Shown here one piece after another: positions 53,615 through 63,950 of a stretch of DNA of 64,000 bases. Every line of letters starts with the position of its first letter. Position 1 is the stretch's first letter. A program made the position numbers and the translations under genes. This DNA is from Arthrobacter sp. B3I4. Lineage in GTDB: Bacteria; Actinomycetota; Actinomycetes; Actinomycetales; Micrococcaceae. The stretch spans positions 3,038,001 through 3,102,000 of the forward strand of contig NZ_JAUSYK010000001.1 of NCBI RefSeq assembly GCF_030816855.1. The letters run 5' to 3'. Below the pieces are notes generated by a model that saw only the letters and a program-made list of their open reading frames with translations, made no database searches and was not told the DNA's origin.

Positions 53615-55177
53615 CTAGCGCGCGCGGATGGGCAGGCTGGGCATGCCCAGGGAGACCCCGGTGGCGCCGGCTTTTCCGGCCGGTGCCGGAGCGCCGCACG
53701 AATCGGCCTGGGACCGGTCCCAGGCGTCGCCGGCCCGTGAGCGGCGCAACTGGTACTCGTCGACTGATGAGGGGTCCGCGACGAGGTGGAAGGCGGCCGC
53801 TTCGGTGATGGTGACGGTGACGAGGTCTCCCGGACGGGGTGTTTCCGCGCCGGCCGGCACCGAGAAGTGCACGAGCCGCTGGTCCCGGGCGCGGCCGGAG
53901 AGGCGATGCGTTTCCCCTGCCTTGCGGCCGGACTGTGCGGTGACCATCACCTCGACGCGGCGGCCCAGCTGGCGGGCGTTCTCCTCGGCGGCGATGCGGT
54001 CCTGCAGTGCGGTGAGCCGTTCAAAGCGTTCCTGCACCACAGCCTTGGGGAGCTGGTCCGGGAGGTCGGCAGCCGGGGTACCCGGCCGCTTGGAGTACTG
54101 GAAGGTGAACGCGGTGGCGAAGCGGGACTGCTCCACAACGTCGAGGGTGGCCTGGAAGTCCTCTTCGGTTTCGCCCGGGAATCCGACGATGATGTCGGTG
54201 GAGATGGCGGCGTGCGGGATCTTTTCGCGGACCTTGTCCAGGATGCCAAGGAACTTGGTGGAACGGTAGGACCGCCTCATGTCGCGGAGCACCTTGTCCG
54301 AGCCGGACTGCAGCGGCATGTGCAGCTGCGGCATGACGTTGGGGGTCTCGGCCATGGCGTCGATGACGTCGTCGGTGAACGCTGCCGGGTGCGGGCTGGT
54401 GAACCGGACGCGCTCCAGGCCGGGGATCTCGCCGCAGGCACGGAGCAGCTTCGAGAAGGCCTGACGGTCGCCGAACTCCACGCCGTAGGAGTTCACGTTC
54501 TGGCCCAGCAGGGTGACCTCGATGGCGCCGTCGTCGACGAGGGCCTGGATTTCGGCGAGGATATCGCCCGGACGGCGGTCCTTTTCCTTGCCGCGCAGGG
54601 CGGGGACGATGCAGAACGTGCAGGTGTTGTTGCAGCCGACCGAGATGGAGACCCAGCCCGAGTAGACGGAGTCACGCTTGGTGGGCAGCGTCGAGGGGAA
54701 CACGTCAAGGGATTCCAGGATTTCGAGCTGTGCCTCGTTGTTGTGCCGCGCCCGGTCCAGCAGGGCCGGCAGGGCCCCGACGTTGTGCGTGCCGAAGACC
54801 GCGTCGACCCAGGGCGCCTTCGCGAGGATAGTTTCCCGGTCCTTCTGCGCGAGGCAGCCGCCAACGGCTATCTGCATCCCCGGGTTGGCGTCCTTCACCG
54901 GGCGCAGCATGCCGAGGTTGCCGTACAGCTTGTTGTCGGCGTTTTCCCGCACGGCGCAGGTGTTGAACACCACGACGTCGGCCAACTCGCCTTCGGAGCG
55001 GACGTAACCGGCGGCTTCCAGCATGCCGGACATCCGCTCGGAATCGTGGACGTTCATCTGGCAGCCAAAGGTGCGAACCTGATAGGTGCGGGCCGGGGCC
55101 GTCTCGGGGACGACGGCCGTCGCGGGCGCCAGACTGGTCGAAGGGCCGTCGGCTGGGGAGGAAATGGTCAAACTCAC
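53615..55177 (-). CDS. miaB: tRNA-2-methylthio-N6-dimethylallyladenosine synthase
   Basis: Radical-SAM methylthiotransferase, 520 residues. The N-terminal cluster cysteines lie in [24 protein letters not shown] and [10 protein letters not shown]; the SAM cluster motif is [18 protein letters not shown] domain follows around residues 400-470. About 45 residues after the TRAM domain form a non-conserved tail. GTG start with TACCCT ending 6 nt upstream. Confidence 0.96.
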   Translation of the reverse strand: MSLTISSPADGPSTSLAPATAVVPETAPARTYQVRTFGCQMNVHDSERMSGMLEAAGYVRSEGELADVVVFNTCAVRENADNKLYGNLGMLRPVKDANPGMQIAVGGCLAQKDRETILAKAPWVDAVFGTHNVGALPALLDRARHNNEAQLEILESLDVFPSTLPTKRDSVYSGWVSISVGCNNTCTFCIVPALRGKEKDRRPGDILAEIQALVDDGAIEVTLLGQNVNSYGVEFGDRQAFSKLLRACGEIPGLERVRFTSPHPAAFTDDVIDAMAETPNVMPQLHMPLQSGSDKVLRDMRRSYRSTKFLGILDKVREKIPHAAISTDIIVGFPGETEEDFQATLDVVEQSRFATAFTFQYSKRPGTPAADLPDQLPKAVVQERFERLTALQDRIAAEENARQLGRRVEVMVTAQSGRKAGETHRLSGRARDQRLVHFSVPAGAETPRPGDLVTVTITEAAAFHLVADPSSVDEYQLRRSRAGDAWDRSQADSCGAPAPAGKAGATGVSLGMPSLPIRAR

Positions 55178-55183
55178 CTGTTA

Positions 55184-55189
55184 AGGGTA
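55184..55189 (-). promoter_or_regulatory. Leaderless -10 element of miaB
   Basis: TACCCT, 6 nt before the GTG. Confidence 0.4.
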
Positions 55190-55241
55190 ACGGCTCCGCC
55201 CGCCGGTACCCATGGGTGGCGCGGGCAGCCGCGGTGCGGCG

Positions 55242-56018
55242 CTACGCGGGCGGGGCCAGCGTCAGGATTTCCGACCCGTCCTCGGTGATGGCGATCGTGT
55301 GTTCGCTGTGGGCCGTCCGGCACCCGGTAGCGCTGCGGAGCGTCCAGCCGTCGGCATCGGTGATGAGTGTGGCGGTGTCCGCCATCACCCACGGCTCCAG
55401 CGCCAGCATCAGCCCGGGACGGAGGGTAAAGCCCCGGCCGGCCCGGCCGGTGTTGGGCACGTGGGGGTCCTGGTGCATGGTCGAGCCGATGCCGTGGCCA
55501 CCAAACTCGGTGTTGATCGGGTAGCCGGCAGCGCTGAGGACCGAGCCGATGGCGGCGGAAATGTCGCCGATTCGGGCGCCCGGCCTTGCGGCGGCGATAC
55601 CAGCCGACAACGCCCGCTCGGTGGCCTCGATCATGGCGACGCTCTCCGCGGGACCGGAACCGCCGACGACGAAACTGATGGCAGCATCTGCGGCGATGCC
55701 GGCCTTGCAGACCGCGAGGTCGAGGGTCAGCAGGTCACCGTCGGCCACTGCGTAGTCATACGGCAGGCCGTGCAGGACAGCGTCGTTGACGGCGGTGCAG
55801 ATGTAGTGGCCGAACGGTCCGCGTCCAAACGGCGGCGCGTAGTCCACGTAGCAGGACTCCGCGCCCGCCACGGCGATCAGGTCCCGGGTCCAACGGTCGA
55901 TCTCCAGGAGGTTCGTGCCCGCCGCCGTTCGGCTTTTCACGGTCTGCAGGATGCGGCCAACGAGGGCGCCGGTCTCCCGCGCACGGTCCAGTTCGGCGGA
56001 GTTCAGGATTTCGATCAT
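55242..56018 (-). CDS. map: Type I methionine aminopeptidase
   Basis: Removes the initiator methionine. 258 residues. All ligand positions can be assigned: His83 (substrate), Asp100, Asp111, His175 (GGHGIGSTMHQDPHVPN), Glu208 (LALEPW) and Glu239 (HSEHTIAI). Unlike the common map beside secY/adk, this copy is divergent from a small XRE regulator, so it is probably a second, regulated paralogue. TATAGT ends 6 nt before the ATG. Confidence 0.94.
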   Translation of the reverse strand: MIEILNSAELDRARETGALVGRILQTVKSRTAAGTNLLEIDRWTRDLIAVAGAESCYVDYAPPFGRGPFGHYICTAVNDAVLHGLPYDYAVADGDLLTLDLAVCKAGIAADAAISFVVGGSGPAESVAMIEATERALSAGIAAARPGARIGDISAAIGSVLSAAGYPINTEFGGHGIGSTMHQDPHVPNTGRAGRGFTLRPGLMLALEPWVMADTATLITDADGWTLRSATGCRTAHSEHTIAITEDGSEILTLAPPA

Positions 56019-56024
56019 CCAATA

Positions 56025-56054
56025 ACTATACCGGTCAAATTATCCCGGTATGCT
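56025..56054. promoter_or_regulatory. Symmetric divergent promoter/operator between map and the XRE gene
   Basis: Map's -10 TATAGT (minus, 56025-56030) and the XRE gene's -10 TATGCT (56049-56054) each end 6 nt from their ATG. ATACCGG (56028-56034) and CCGGTAT (56045-56051) are a perfect 7-bp inverted repeat, one arm on each -10. A dimer bound here would shut off both genes. Confidence 0.65.
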
Positions 56055-56060
56055 GGCGTG

Positions 56061-56330
56061 ATGGTTAGACTGCCGCTCTCCCCCGCCGAGGTCCAGCGAG
56101 GACAGCGCCTGGGTGCCCTGCTCCGGGCGGCAAGGGGCGAACGATCAATGCTGGACGTGGCCCTGGCCGCGGGAGTCTCCCCGGAGACACTGCGGAAGAT
56201 TGAGACCGGCCGGGTGGCCACCCCGGCCTTCCCGACCATAGCGGCGCTGGCCGACGTTCTCGGGCTTTCCCTGGACGAGGTCTGGAACGAGCTGAAACGG
56301 CGTGACGGCACCGTCGGGCTGGCGTCCTAG
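56061..56330 (+). CDS. Small XRE-family HTH regulator
   Basis: 89 residues, a single HTH domain: RGQRLGALLRAARGERSMLD, then VALAAGVSPETLRKIETGRV and PTIAALADVLGLSLDEVWNE. No effector domain. The ATG at 56061 has TATGCT ending 6 nt upstream. It probably regulates itself and map through the inverted repeat between them. Its stop overlaps the convergent recX stop (CTAG). Confidence 0.9.
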   Translation: MVRLPLSPAEVQRGQRLGALLRAARGERSMLDVALAAGVSPETLRKIETGRVATPAFPTIAALADVLGLSLDEVWNELKRRDGTVGLAS

Positions 56331-56858
56331 AGACCCGCCTGCCCGTCGTCCTGCAGCGCGGCGTCGATGACCTCGTTAACGATGCGGAAGGCCTGACCCG
56401 GCTGGTACCCCTTCCGGGCCAGCATGGACGCCAGTCGCCGCACGGCCTTGTCCCGCTCGGACGCATCCCCGAGGCCACGCAAGGACCTGAGCTTGCGCTC
56501 CACGAGTTCCCGGGCGGCGGTTTCCTCCTGCTCATCGCTGACCTGCGCCAACGCGCAGGCGGCGGTGTCGTCGTCGATGCCCTTTTCGGCCAGCTCCCGG
56601 CGCAGGGCGCCCCGGGCGAGCTTCCGGTTCTGCGCACGGCTCCGCACCCACAGCTCCGCGAACTCGGTGTCGTCAACGAGCCGGACCTCTTCGAAGCGGT
56701 CCAGGACCGCCTCGGCGACGTCTTCCGGAATGTTGCGCTCGGCCAGCTTGCGGGAGAGCTGCAGCCGGCTTTTGGGCGAGTTGCTCAGCTGCCGCAGGAC
56801 GATGGCGCGGGCCGCCGACGCGGGATCCGCGTCGGCGTCCAGCTCCGGCCCCGGTGGC

Positions 56859-56872
<14 letters not shown>
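56327..56872 (-). CDS. recX: Regulatory protein RecX
   Basis: RecA modulator, 181 residues, made of repeated three-helix units: [20 protein letters not shown], then [20 protein letters not shown] and [20 protein letters not shown]. The ATG lies inside the end of recA (14-nt overlap), the usual coupled arrangement that keeps RecX below RecA level. Confidence 0.93.
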
Positions 56873-57908
<1,036 letters not shown>

Positions 57909-58051
57909 GGTTCACACCTCTGATACTTTCTCGCTGGAGAGTGGCCATCGTGGCCGTTGTTATGTCATCACCGACGCTAGTGGCAGCCTCTGACAATATT
58001 GCCGCCGTCGTCGCGTATGTGGAAAACGCTCTGGAAAAAGCATAGCCATAC

Positions 58052-58067
58052 CCGAACAGATATTCGA
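58052..58067. promoter_or_regulatory. LexA box upstream of recA
   Basis: CCGAACAGATATTCGA, 10 of 12 defined positions of TCGAAC-N4-GTTCGA, 144 bp before the recA ATG. I could not fix the -10/-35 with confidence. Confidence 0.7.
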
Positions 58068-58080
58068 ACAATTGGGCGGC

Positions 58081-58100
58081 GTGTCCGAGGACTCGGACAC
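58081..58100 (-). terminator. Hairpin between the DUF3046 gene and recA
   Basis: GTGTCCGAG and CTCGGACAC form a 9-bp perfect inverted repeat with GC-rich flanks that extend the stem. It sits after the DUF3046 stop and before the LexA box, isolating recA transcription. Confidence 0.6.
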
Positions 58101-58124
58101 CGCCGGTCCCCCCGGGAGGATGGC

Positions 58125-58343
58125 TCAGTGCGGCTTGACGTCGCGGCCGAGACGCCGCTCGACGGGGACGTCCTGGACATCGCACATGGCCAGCCACACC
58201 TGTTTGGGCGGCACCCCGGCGCTGAGAGCCTGGTCGGCGGTGCGGCCGCCGACGCCGGCCAGCACGAGGGAGCTGCTGAGGACACGGGAATAGCCTGCCC
58301 CGAACTCGTCATCCATAAGCCGCCAGAAGTCGCTGATTCTCAC
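58125..58343 (-). CDS. DUF3046 family protein
   Basis: 72 residues, family of unknown function found next to recA in actinobacteria. The core is MRISDFWRLMDDEFGAGYSR, then LAGVGGRTADQALSAGVPPK and VWLAMCDVQDVP. Helical and acidic-basic mixed, no signal. GTG start, no clear Shine-Dalgarno. Its steady position beside recA hints at a link with repair, but no activity is known to me. Confidence 0.9.
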   Translation of the reverse strand: MRISDFWRLMDDEFGAGYSRVLSSSLVLAGVGGRTADQALSAGVPPKQVWLAMCDVQDVPVERRLGRDVKPH

Positions 58344-58371
58344 CGGTAAAGTCTCTCACGGGCCCGGACCC

Positions 58372-58377
58372 TAGAAT
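58372..58377 (+). promoter_or_regulatory. Leaderless -10 element of the MarR gene
   Basis: TAGAAT, 7 nt before the ATG at 58385; it makes this ATG preferable to the one at 58376, which overlaps the hexamer. Confidence 0.5.
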
Positions 58378-58384
58378 GGTTGCT

Positions 58385-58906
58385 ATGAGCACCCCACCCG
58401 ATGCCAGCCCGGAACCGGCGCGAATTTCCGGGGTCGGCGAAGCCTCCACCGAAGATGCCCTGGCCGCCGTTGAACACCAATTGAGCCTGCTCTGGCGGCG
58501 TGCCCGTTCGATGTCGCAGCGGCTCTCCCGCCAGGTCCACCCAGAGATGGAACCGGCCGCCTACGGTCTGTTGTCGGTACTCCGGAGCGAGGGCCCCATC
58601 CGGCTGACCGAGTTGGCGTCGCGCATCGGCGTCGGCAAACCCTCGGTGAGCCGTCAGGTCGCGTTCCTGGAGGGCCTGGGTCTGGTTTCCAAGGCTGCCG
58701 ATCCGCTCGACGGGCGCGCCCAGGCCATCAGCCTGACGGCCAAAGGCGAGGAGAAGATGCACTTGGTCCAGGATGCCCGGCGCGAGGTGTTTCGGGAGCG
58801 GCTGGCGGAGTGGCCGGCCGGGGAGCTTGAGGCTTTCGCCGGGTACATGGCGAAACTGAACTCCAGCTACGAACGCGACGGCTTTCCGCGGGACGAGGTG
58901 CTTTAG
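58385..58906 (+). CDS. MarR family transcriptional regulator
   Basis: 173 residues. The winged helix is seen in EMEPAAYGLLSVLRSEGPIR, LTELASRIGVGKPSVSRQVA and LVSKAADPLDGRAQAISLTA. It is flanked by helices for dimer formation. No transporter or enzyme is adjacent on the same strand, so the target and ligand are unknown; self-regulation is likely by family habit. It is divergent from DUF3046 with only about 40 bp between. Confidence 0.92.
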   Translation: MSTPPDASPEPARISGVGEASTEDALAAVEHQLSLLWRRARSMSQRLSRQVHPEMEPAAYGLLSVLRSEGPIRLTELASRIGVGKPSVSRQVAFLEGLGLVSKAADPLDGRAQAISLTAKGEEKMHLVQDARREVFRERLAEWPAGELEAFAGYMAKLNSSYERDGFPRDEVL

Positions 58907-59017
58907 GCCGGTCCCGGGACACGGCGGCCGCGGGTCTCCTCGGGCGGCCCGCGGGTCTGCGGGCGGTCCGGGACTGCGGCGGTCGGGACTGCGGCGCCCG
59001 GACTTCGTAGAGCATGC

Positions 59018-59049
59018 AAAAGGTCCCCGGCACACCGCCGGGGACCTTT
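59018..59049. terminator. Bidirectional terminator between the MarR gene and clgR
   Basis: GGTCCCCGGC (59022-59031) and GCCGGGGACC (59037-59046), perfect, with A-tract and T-tract outside the stem, so it works on both strands. Confidence 0.88.
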
Positions 59050-59069
59050 CCTGCAGTTATCGGGTAGGG

Positions 59070-59417
59070 CTAGCGCGCCCCGGAGAGCAGGCCGGTGCCC
59101 AGCTCGTCGTTCAGCTCACGGTCAAGGTCACGCCCGTAGCGCTGGGCAAACTCCTGGGGGACGGTGTCCGGTACAGCGACGCCCTCGGCCACGGCCACAC
59201 GGTCGCTGACTTCGCGGAGCATGCTGGACAACGGAACGTCGAGGGCCGAGCAGATCGAGGACAGCAACTCCGAGGAGGCTTCCTTCTGGCCGCGTTCCAC
59301 TTCACTCAGGTAGCCCAGGGATACACGGGCACTGTGCGAGACTTCGCGGAGGGTACGGCCTTGGCGCTGGCGGACATCGCGCAGGACATCACCGATTTCG
59401 TGACGAAGTACAACCAT
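59070..59417 (-). CDS. clgR: ClgR-like HTH transcriptional activator
   Basis: 115 residues from the ATG at 59417, which has AAAAGGAG 6 nt upstream; the frame is open to an ATG at 59510 (31 more residues) and that start is not excluded. The XRE HTH is [20 protein letters not shown] followed by [15 protein letters not shown], the pattern of ClgR, which activates clp protease genes in Streptomyces, Corynebacterium and Mycobacterium. Its place beside cinA, pgsA and ftsK is the conserved one. Its own promoter is not identified. Confidence 0.9.
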   Translation of the reverse strand: MVVLRHEIGDVLRDVRQRQGRTLREVSHSARVSLGYLSEVERGQKEASSELLSSICSALDVPLSSMLREVSDRVAVAEGVAVPDTVPQEFAQRYGRDLDRELNDELGTGLLSGAR

Positions 59418-59626
59418 CTTGCGCTCCTTTTGTTCGCTCTTTGCCTGATCGGCGAGGCCCACATCCTTCCAGCGGACAACGCCGTTTACGGATACGGGCT
59501 GCTTTACCATCTGTATCGCCTTGCTCCCTCGTATGTCTGATTCGCCGCGAACGGCGGACGTTGTATTGGTTTCATCCTAGGCGCCGCCTCTCTTTCGGGG
59601 CGACACAATCTAACAACTATTCACAA

Positions 59627-60175
59627 TCAACTTTTGTTCCCGGCAACTTTCCCGGCGGTAGCATGGCCCAGGACCTCGAGCAGGCGTTCCAGCGCGGCGC
59701 CGCACGCCAGCCCGCGGATTTCCTGGCGGGCCCCCTCGAAGCGGTACGCGAAGGACGTCGCGCCCGCGCCCGTGGCGAGGCCGATGTAAACGGTCCCGAC
59801 GGGCTTGCCGTCGTGCGGTTCAGGTCCGGCCACGCCGGTGGTGGCCACTCCGACGTCGGCCCCGCACGCGGTCCGCGCGCCGGCCGCCATCGCGGCGGCG
59901 ACCTGGCCGTCCACGGAGCCGACGGCGTCGAGCAGGTCGCGGGAGACGCCGAGCACGTCGGCTTTGACGGAGTTCGCGTACGCGATCACGCCGCCCTGCA
60001 ACATGGCTGAGGCGCCCGGCGTGTCCGCGAGCACGGCGGCGACCATGCCAGCAGTGAGGGATTCCGCCGTGGCGACCGTCAGTCCATGCTCGGCGGCGCG
60101 GCTCACAGCTTCGCCGGAAAGGCGGTGCAGGTTCGGGTGGTGCCCGGGGTGCTGATCGTGCTGCGGAAGGCTCAC
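59627..60175 (-). CDS. cinA: CinA-family nicotinamide-nucleotide amidohydrolase (PncC)
   Basis: 182 residues: only the CinA C-terminal domain, which in homologues deamidates NMN in NAD salvage; the N-terminal MoaB-like domain is absent. Signatures are VATAESLTAGMVAAVLADTP, YANSVKADVLGV and GVATTGVAGPEPHDGKPVGT. The GTG overlaps the pgsA stop (GTGA), so it is coupled to pgsA. Confidence 0.93.
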   Translation of the reverse strand: MSLPQHDQHPGHHPNLHRLSGEAVSRAAEHGLTVATAESLTAGMVAAVLADTPGASAMLQGGVIAYANSVKADVLGVSRDLLDAVGSVDGQVAAAMAAGARTACGADVGVATTGVAGPEPHDGKPVGTVYIGLATGAGATSFAYRFEGARQEIRGLACGAALERLLEVLGHATAGKVAGNKS

Positions 60176-60810
60176 GGCGTCCCCTTTCCCACGCGCTGCT
60201 TGCGGGCCTGAATACCCCGGGCACGCAGCTTCAGGGCCTCGACGACGTATTCGCCCCCGGTCCAGAGCGTGATTGCGAGGGCGGCCAGCATGACCGCGAA
60301 GGACACCACACCAAGCCACGGGGCGATCGAAGCCAGCGGCATCACGTACAGGAAAATGGCCGCGGTCTGGACCACTGTCTTGAGCTTGCCGCCGCGCGAG
60401 GCCGGCATGACGCCGTAGCGGATGACGACAAAACGCAGCGCCGTGATCCCCCACTCCCGGACCAGGATCAGCACGGTCACCCACCACGGCAGCTCGGCCA
60501 GCAGCGAGAGCATCACCAGGGCCGAGCCGATCAGCAGCTTGTCAGCGATCGGGTCCGCGATTTTGCCGAAGTCGGTGACCAGGCCACGGCTGCGGGCGAT
60601 GTCGCCGTCGAGTTTGTCTGTGTAGATCGCCACGGCGAACACGACGACGGCGGCCCAGCGCCAGAGTCCATGCTGCGCGTGCAGGCCCGGAGCGTCGGCG
60701 ACGAGGCACCAGACGAAGAAGGGCACCAGCGCGATCCGCAGCATCGTCAGGATGTTGGGCAGGTTCCAGATCCGCGCGGCGGATCCGGGGCTGGTTTCGG
60801 CGCTAGTCAC
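60172..60810 (-). CDS. pgsA: CDP-diacylglycerol--glycerol-3-phosphate 3-phosphatidyltransferase
   Basis: Membrane enzyme for phosphatidylglycerol phosphate. 212 residues with about five helices. The CDP-alcohol phosphatidyltransferase motif is complete: DKLDGDIARSRGLVTDFGKI then ADPIADK. Start GTG at 60810, 9 nt after the ftsK stop; TAGCCT ending 6 nt before it overlaps that stop, so an own leaderless start is also possible. Confidence 0.94.
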   Translation of the reverse strand: MTSAETSPGSAARIWNLPNILTMLRIALVPFFVWCLVADAPGLHAQHGLWRWAAVVVFAVAIYTDKLDGDIARSRGLVTDFGKIADPIADKLLIGSALVMLSLLAELPWWVTVLILVREWGITALRFVVIRYGVMPASRGGKLKTVVQTAAIFLYVMPLASIAPWLGVVSFAVMLAALAITLWTGGEYVVEALKLRARGIQARKQRVGKGTP

Positions 60811-60819
60811 CTTCCTAGG

Positions 60820-63747
60820 CTACCGTCCGGTGAGCGACCAGGCGTCCTCGGATCCTTCGTCATCGTCACCTGGGCCGTCCGCGCCGTCGTAATACTCGAC
60901 ACTTTGGGTGCGGTTGTCCAGGTCCGCAGCGACCAGATCCTCGGCATAGCCGCCCTGGGCGATGTTCGCGTTCGCGTTGTCGCTGAGCGCCGCCGTCTGC
61001 GAGTCGGCGGCGGCGGGGCCTTCCTGGCCCTTCATCGCTGCAAGGACCGCGGCGAGGTCGTCCGGTTTGACCAGGACGTCGCGGGCCTTGGACCCCTCCG
61101 ACGGGCCCACCACTCCCCTGGACTCCAGCAGGTCCATCAGGCGGCCGGCCTTGGCGAAGCCGACCCGCAGCTTGCGCTGCAGCATCGAGGTCGAGCCGAA
61201 CTGCGTGGTGACGACCAGCTCGGTCGCCTGCAGCAGGACCTCAAGGTCATCCCCGATGTCGTCGTCGATCTGCTTCTTCTGCGTCTCAGGCGCGACGTCG
61301 TCCCGGTATACGGCCTTGAGCTGGCCCTTGACGTGCTCAACCACCTTGTGGATTTCGGACTCGGTCACCCAGGCGCCCTGCACGCGCATGGCCTTGGAGG
61401 CGCCCATCGGCAGGAAGAGCGCGTCGCCCTGGCCGATCAGTTTCTCCGCGCCGGGCTGGTCGAGGACCACGCGGGAGTCCGTGACGGAGGACGTCGCGAA
61501 GGCCATGCGGGACGGAACGTTGGCCTTGATCAGGCCCGTGACGACGTCCACAGAGGGCCGCTGCGTGGCGAGCACCAGGTGGATGCCGGCGGCGCGGGCA
61601 AGCTGGGTGATGCGGACAATGGAGTCCTCGACGTCGCGCGGGGCGACCATCATGAGGTCGGCGAGTTCGTCCACGATTACCAGCAGATACGGGTACGGCC
61701 GGATGACGCGCTTGGAATCCACCGGCGGCTGGACCTTCCCGGCGCGGACAGCCTTGTTGAAGTCGTCGATGTGCTTGAACCCGTAGTTGGCGAGGTCGTC
61801 GTAGCGGGCATCCATTTCCCGCACCACCCATTGCAGCGCCTCGGCGGCCTTTTTGGGGTTGGTGATGATCGGGGTGATCAGGTGCGGAACGCCCTCGTAG
61901 GCGGTCAGCTCCACGCGTTTGGGGTCGACCATGACCATGCGGACCTCATCCGGGGTGGCGCGCATCAGGATCGAGGTGATCATCGAGTTCACGAACGAGG
62001 ACTTGCCGGCACCGGTGGCGCCTGCGACGAGCAGGTGGGGCATCTTCGCGAGGTTGGCGACGACGTAGCCGCCCTCGACGTCTTTGCCCACGCCCATGAC
62101 CATCGGGTGGTCGGTGCGGCGGGCGTTCTGGCTGCGCAGCACATCGCCGAGGGACACCGTTTCGCGGTCCGTGTTGGGGATTTCGATGCCGATCGCGGAC
62201 TTGCCCGGGATGGGGCTCAGGATCCGGACATCGGAGCTGGCGACGGCGTAGGAGATGTTCTTGGACAGGGCGGTGACGCGTTCGACCTTGGTGCCCGGGT
62301 TCAGTTCGATCTCGTAGCGGGTGACGGTGGGTCCGCGGCTGAAGCCGGTGACCTGGGCGTCGACGTTGAACTGGGTCAGCGTCTCGGTCAGGGACGCCAC
62401 GATCGCGTCGTTGGCCTCGGTGCGTTCCTTGGGGATGGAGCCGGGGGTGAGCATGTCCGACGCCGGCAGGGTGTAGGTGACGTCGCCGGCGAGCGAGAGC
62501 TGCTCGGTGCGCTGCGGGATCGGGGTGGGCAGTGGCGCCGGGGCGACCGGGTTGGACGGGACCTTGGGAGCCGACCCGGAGGACGGGTTCAGGGACCCGG
62601 CCGCGACCATGCCGGGGGTGACCATCGGGATGGCCTCGGTGGCGTTCTCCGCTGCCGCGTCGACCGCCGTGCTGCCCAGGCCCTGGGCTGCCTTGATTTT
62701 CTCCACCGCGATCTCTGCCTGGGTGGGCCGCCGCACGCCGGGTGCCACGGCGCTGGCCCCTTTGCCGGTCTTGCCGGCCCCCTTGCCGTGAGTTTCCGCC
62801 GACTCGTCGTCGTCGACGACAGCGTGTTCGAACGCCTCGTCCCCGACATAGCCTTCGAGGCGGGGGTCGTTGTCGTCGTCCTTGCCGAAGAGCCGCTTGC
62901 GCTTCTTCTTCGGGGCGGGGGCGTCATTTTCGTACAGGTAGCTGCGGTCGTGGCTGTCCTGGGCGTCGTCGTCGTGGCCCTGCAGGTCGACGCCCATCAG
63001 GTGCTCGTAGCCGCTGCGGAGCCGGGACGGAATGGCGCCGAAAGGCGTGGCGGTGACGATCAACAGCGAGGTGAAGGCCAGCAGGCTGTACAGCGCCACC
63101 GGGACAGCAGCGTGGATGGTTGCCAGCGGCGCGGCCGCGAGATAGCCGAGCATGCCGCCGGCATGGCGCAGGCCGTCAAAGCCGTCGGCCACGGTCGGCT
63201 CGCCGCCGATGATGTGCGCCAGGCCGCAGCCGGCAAACGTCATGATCAGGAAACCGATGCCGATCCGGTTGTTCCCGCGGCCGTCCACCGGCTGGCGGAA
63301 CAGGCGGAACGCGCAGACGAACAGCATCAGCGGCAGCAGCAGCGACATCCAGCCGAAGGTGCCGTTGACGACGGCGAACACCAGGTCCGGGAACCAGCCC
63401 TGGAAGCCCCACCAGGCGAAGGTGGCAATGAAGACGCCAAGCACGAGGTTGAACAGGGCTGCGCCGTCGCGGCGTTCCTCCGGTGCGAGGTCGCTGACGT
63501 CCGAACCGACCCGGCGGACGCCGGCGCCGACCACGTGGCCAACCCCCAGCCAGGCGCCGGCCACCACGCGGACGAGCCACGGCTGCCGCGGTTCGACGGC
63601 GGGCAGTTGCCGGGTCCGCGCTGGACCCTGCCCCCGGCTGCTCTTGGGCGCGGCGGTGCCGGAGCCCCGGACGGATGAACTGCCGGATTTGCCCCGTGAG
63701 CTGCCGCTTGAGTTGCCTCTAGGCGCGGAGGTAGTACGTGTCGCCAT
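60820..63747 (-). CDS. ftsK: DNA translocase FtsK/SpoIIIE
   Basis: Septal DNA pump, 975 residues. Residues 1-50 are Ser/Gly/Arg-rich; four membrane helices lie in about 75-245. An acidic linker with DDDAQDSHDRSY and DDDNDPRLEGYV follows. The motor has Walker A GATGAGKSSF near residue 580 and VIVDELADLMMV. The C-terminal gamma domain (QFGSTSMLQRKLRVGFAKAG) reads the KOPS DNA motif. TAGCGT ends 6 nt before the ATG. It is downstream of RNase J on the same strand. Confidence 0.97.
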   Translation of the reverse strand: MATRTTSAPRGNSSGSSRGKSGSSSVRGSGTAAPKSSRGQGPARTRQLPAVEPRQPWLVRVVAGAWLGVGHVVGAGVRRVGSDVSDLAPEERRDGAALFNLVLGVFIATFAWWGFQGWFPDLVFAVVNGTFGWMSLLLPLMLFVCAFRLFRQPVDGRGNNRIGIGFLIMTFAGCGLAHIIGGEPTVADGFDGLRHAGGMLGYLAAAPLATIHAAVPVALYSLLAFTSLLIVTATPFGAIPSRLRSGYEHLMGVDLQGHDDDAQDSHDRSYLYENDAPAPKKKRKRLFGKDDDNDPRLEGYVGDEAFEHAVVDDDESAETHGKGAGKTGKGASAVAPGVRRPTQAEIAVEKIKAAQGLGSTAVDAAAENATEAIPMVTPGMVAAGSLNPSSGSAPKVPSNPVAPAPLPTPIPQRTEQLSLAGDVTYTLPASDMLTPGSIPKERTEANDAIVASLTETLTQFNVDAQVTGFSRGPTVTRYEIELNPGTKVERVTALSKNISYAVASSDVRILSPIPGKSAIGIEIPNTDRETVSLGDVLRSQNARRTDHPMVMGVGKDVEGGYVVANLAKMPHLLVAGATGAGKSSFVNSMITSILMRATPDEVRMVMVDPKRVELTAYEGVPHLITPIITNPKKAAEALQWVVREMDARYDDLANYGFKHIDDFNKAVRAGKVQPPVDSKRVIRPYPYLLVIVDELADLMMVAPRDVEDSIVRITQLARAAGIHLVLATQRPSVDVVTGLIKANVPSRMAFATSSVTDSRVVLDQPGAEKLIGQGDALFLPMGASKAMRVQGAWVTESEIHKVVEHVKGQLKAVYRDDVAPETQKKQIDDDIGDDLEVLLQATELVVTTQFGSTSMLQRKLRVGFAKAGRLMDLLESRGVVGPSEGSKARDVLVKPDDLAAVLAAMKGQEGPAAADSQTAALSDNANANIAQGGYAEDLVAADLDNRTQSVEYYDGADGPGDDDEGSEDAWSLTGR

Positions 63748-63753
63748 ACTGCC

Positions 63754-63759
63754 ACGCTA
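63754..63759 (-). promoter_or_regulatory. Leaderless -10 element of ftsK
   Basis: TAGCGT, 6 nt before the ATG. Confidence 0.4.
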
Positions 63760-63865
63760 CCGGAGGCGGAGCGTGAAACCGCGGATTTCCGGGCCGGAGG
63801 GATCATGTTGGACGGTGTGGGAACGGCCCGCCCGTCCGCCAGGGGCCGCCGTCGGACAAGGCAAA

Positions 63866-63913
63866 ACGGCCTTTCCCGCCTGCCGCCGGAGGGCGGCCGG
63901 CGGGAAAGGCCGT
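63866..63913 (-). terminator. Terminator of the gene entering from the right edge
   Basis: A 15-bp perfect outer stem (63866-63880 with 63899-63913) encloses a further GC stem and is followed on the minus strand by TTTT. Confidence 0.88.
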
Positions 63914-63950
63914 TGCTGGGTTATTTTCCGGACAGCATCCGGGACGGCGT

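Noticed and set aside
59541..59560. ClgR-binding site before clgR (palindrome TTCGCCGCGAA and nearby CGCCG/CGGCG)
   Set aside because: It does not fit the ClgR consensus I know, and short GC palindromes are common here.
60670..63678. 1002-codon open frame on the plus strand opposite ftsK
   Set aside because: Mirror frame of a high-GC gene; its translation lacks any family feature, while ftsK on the other strand is complete.
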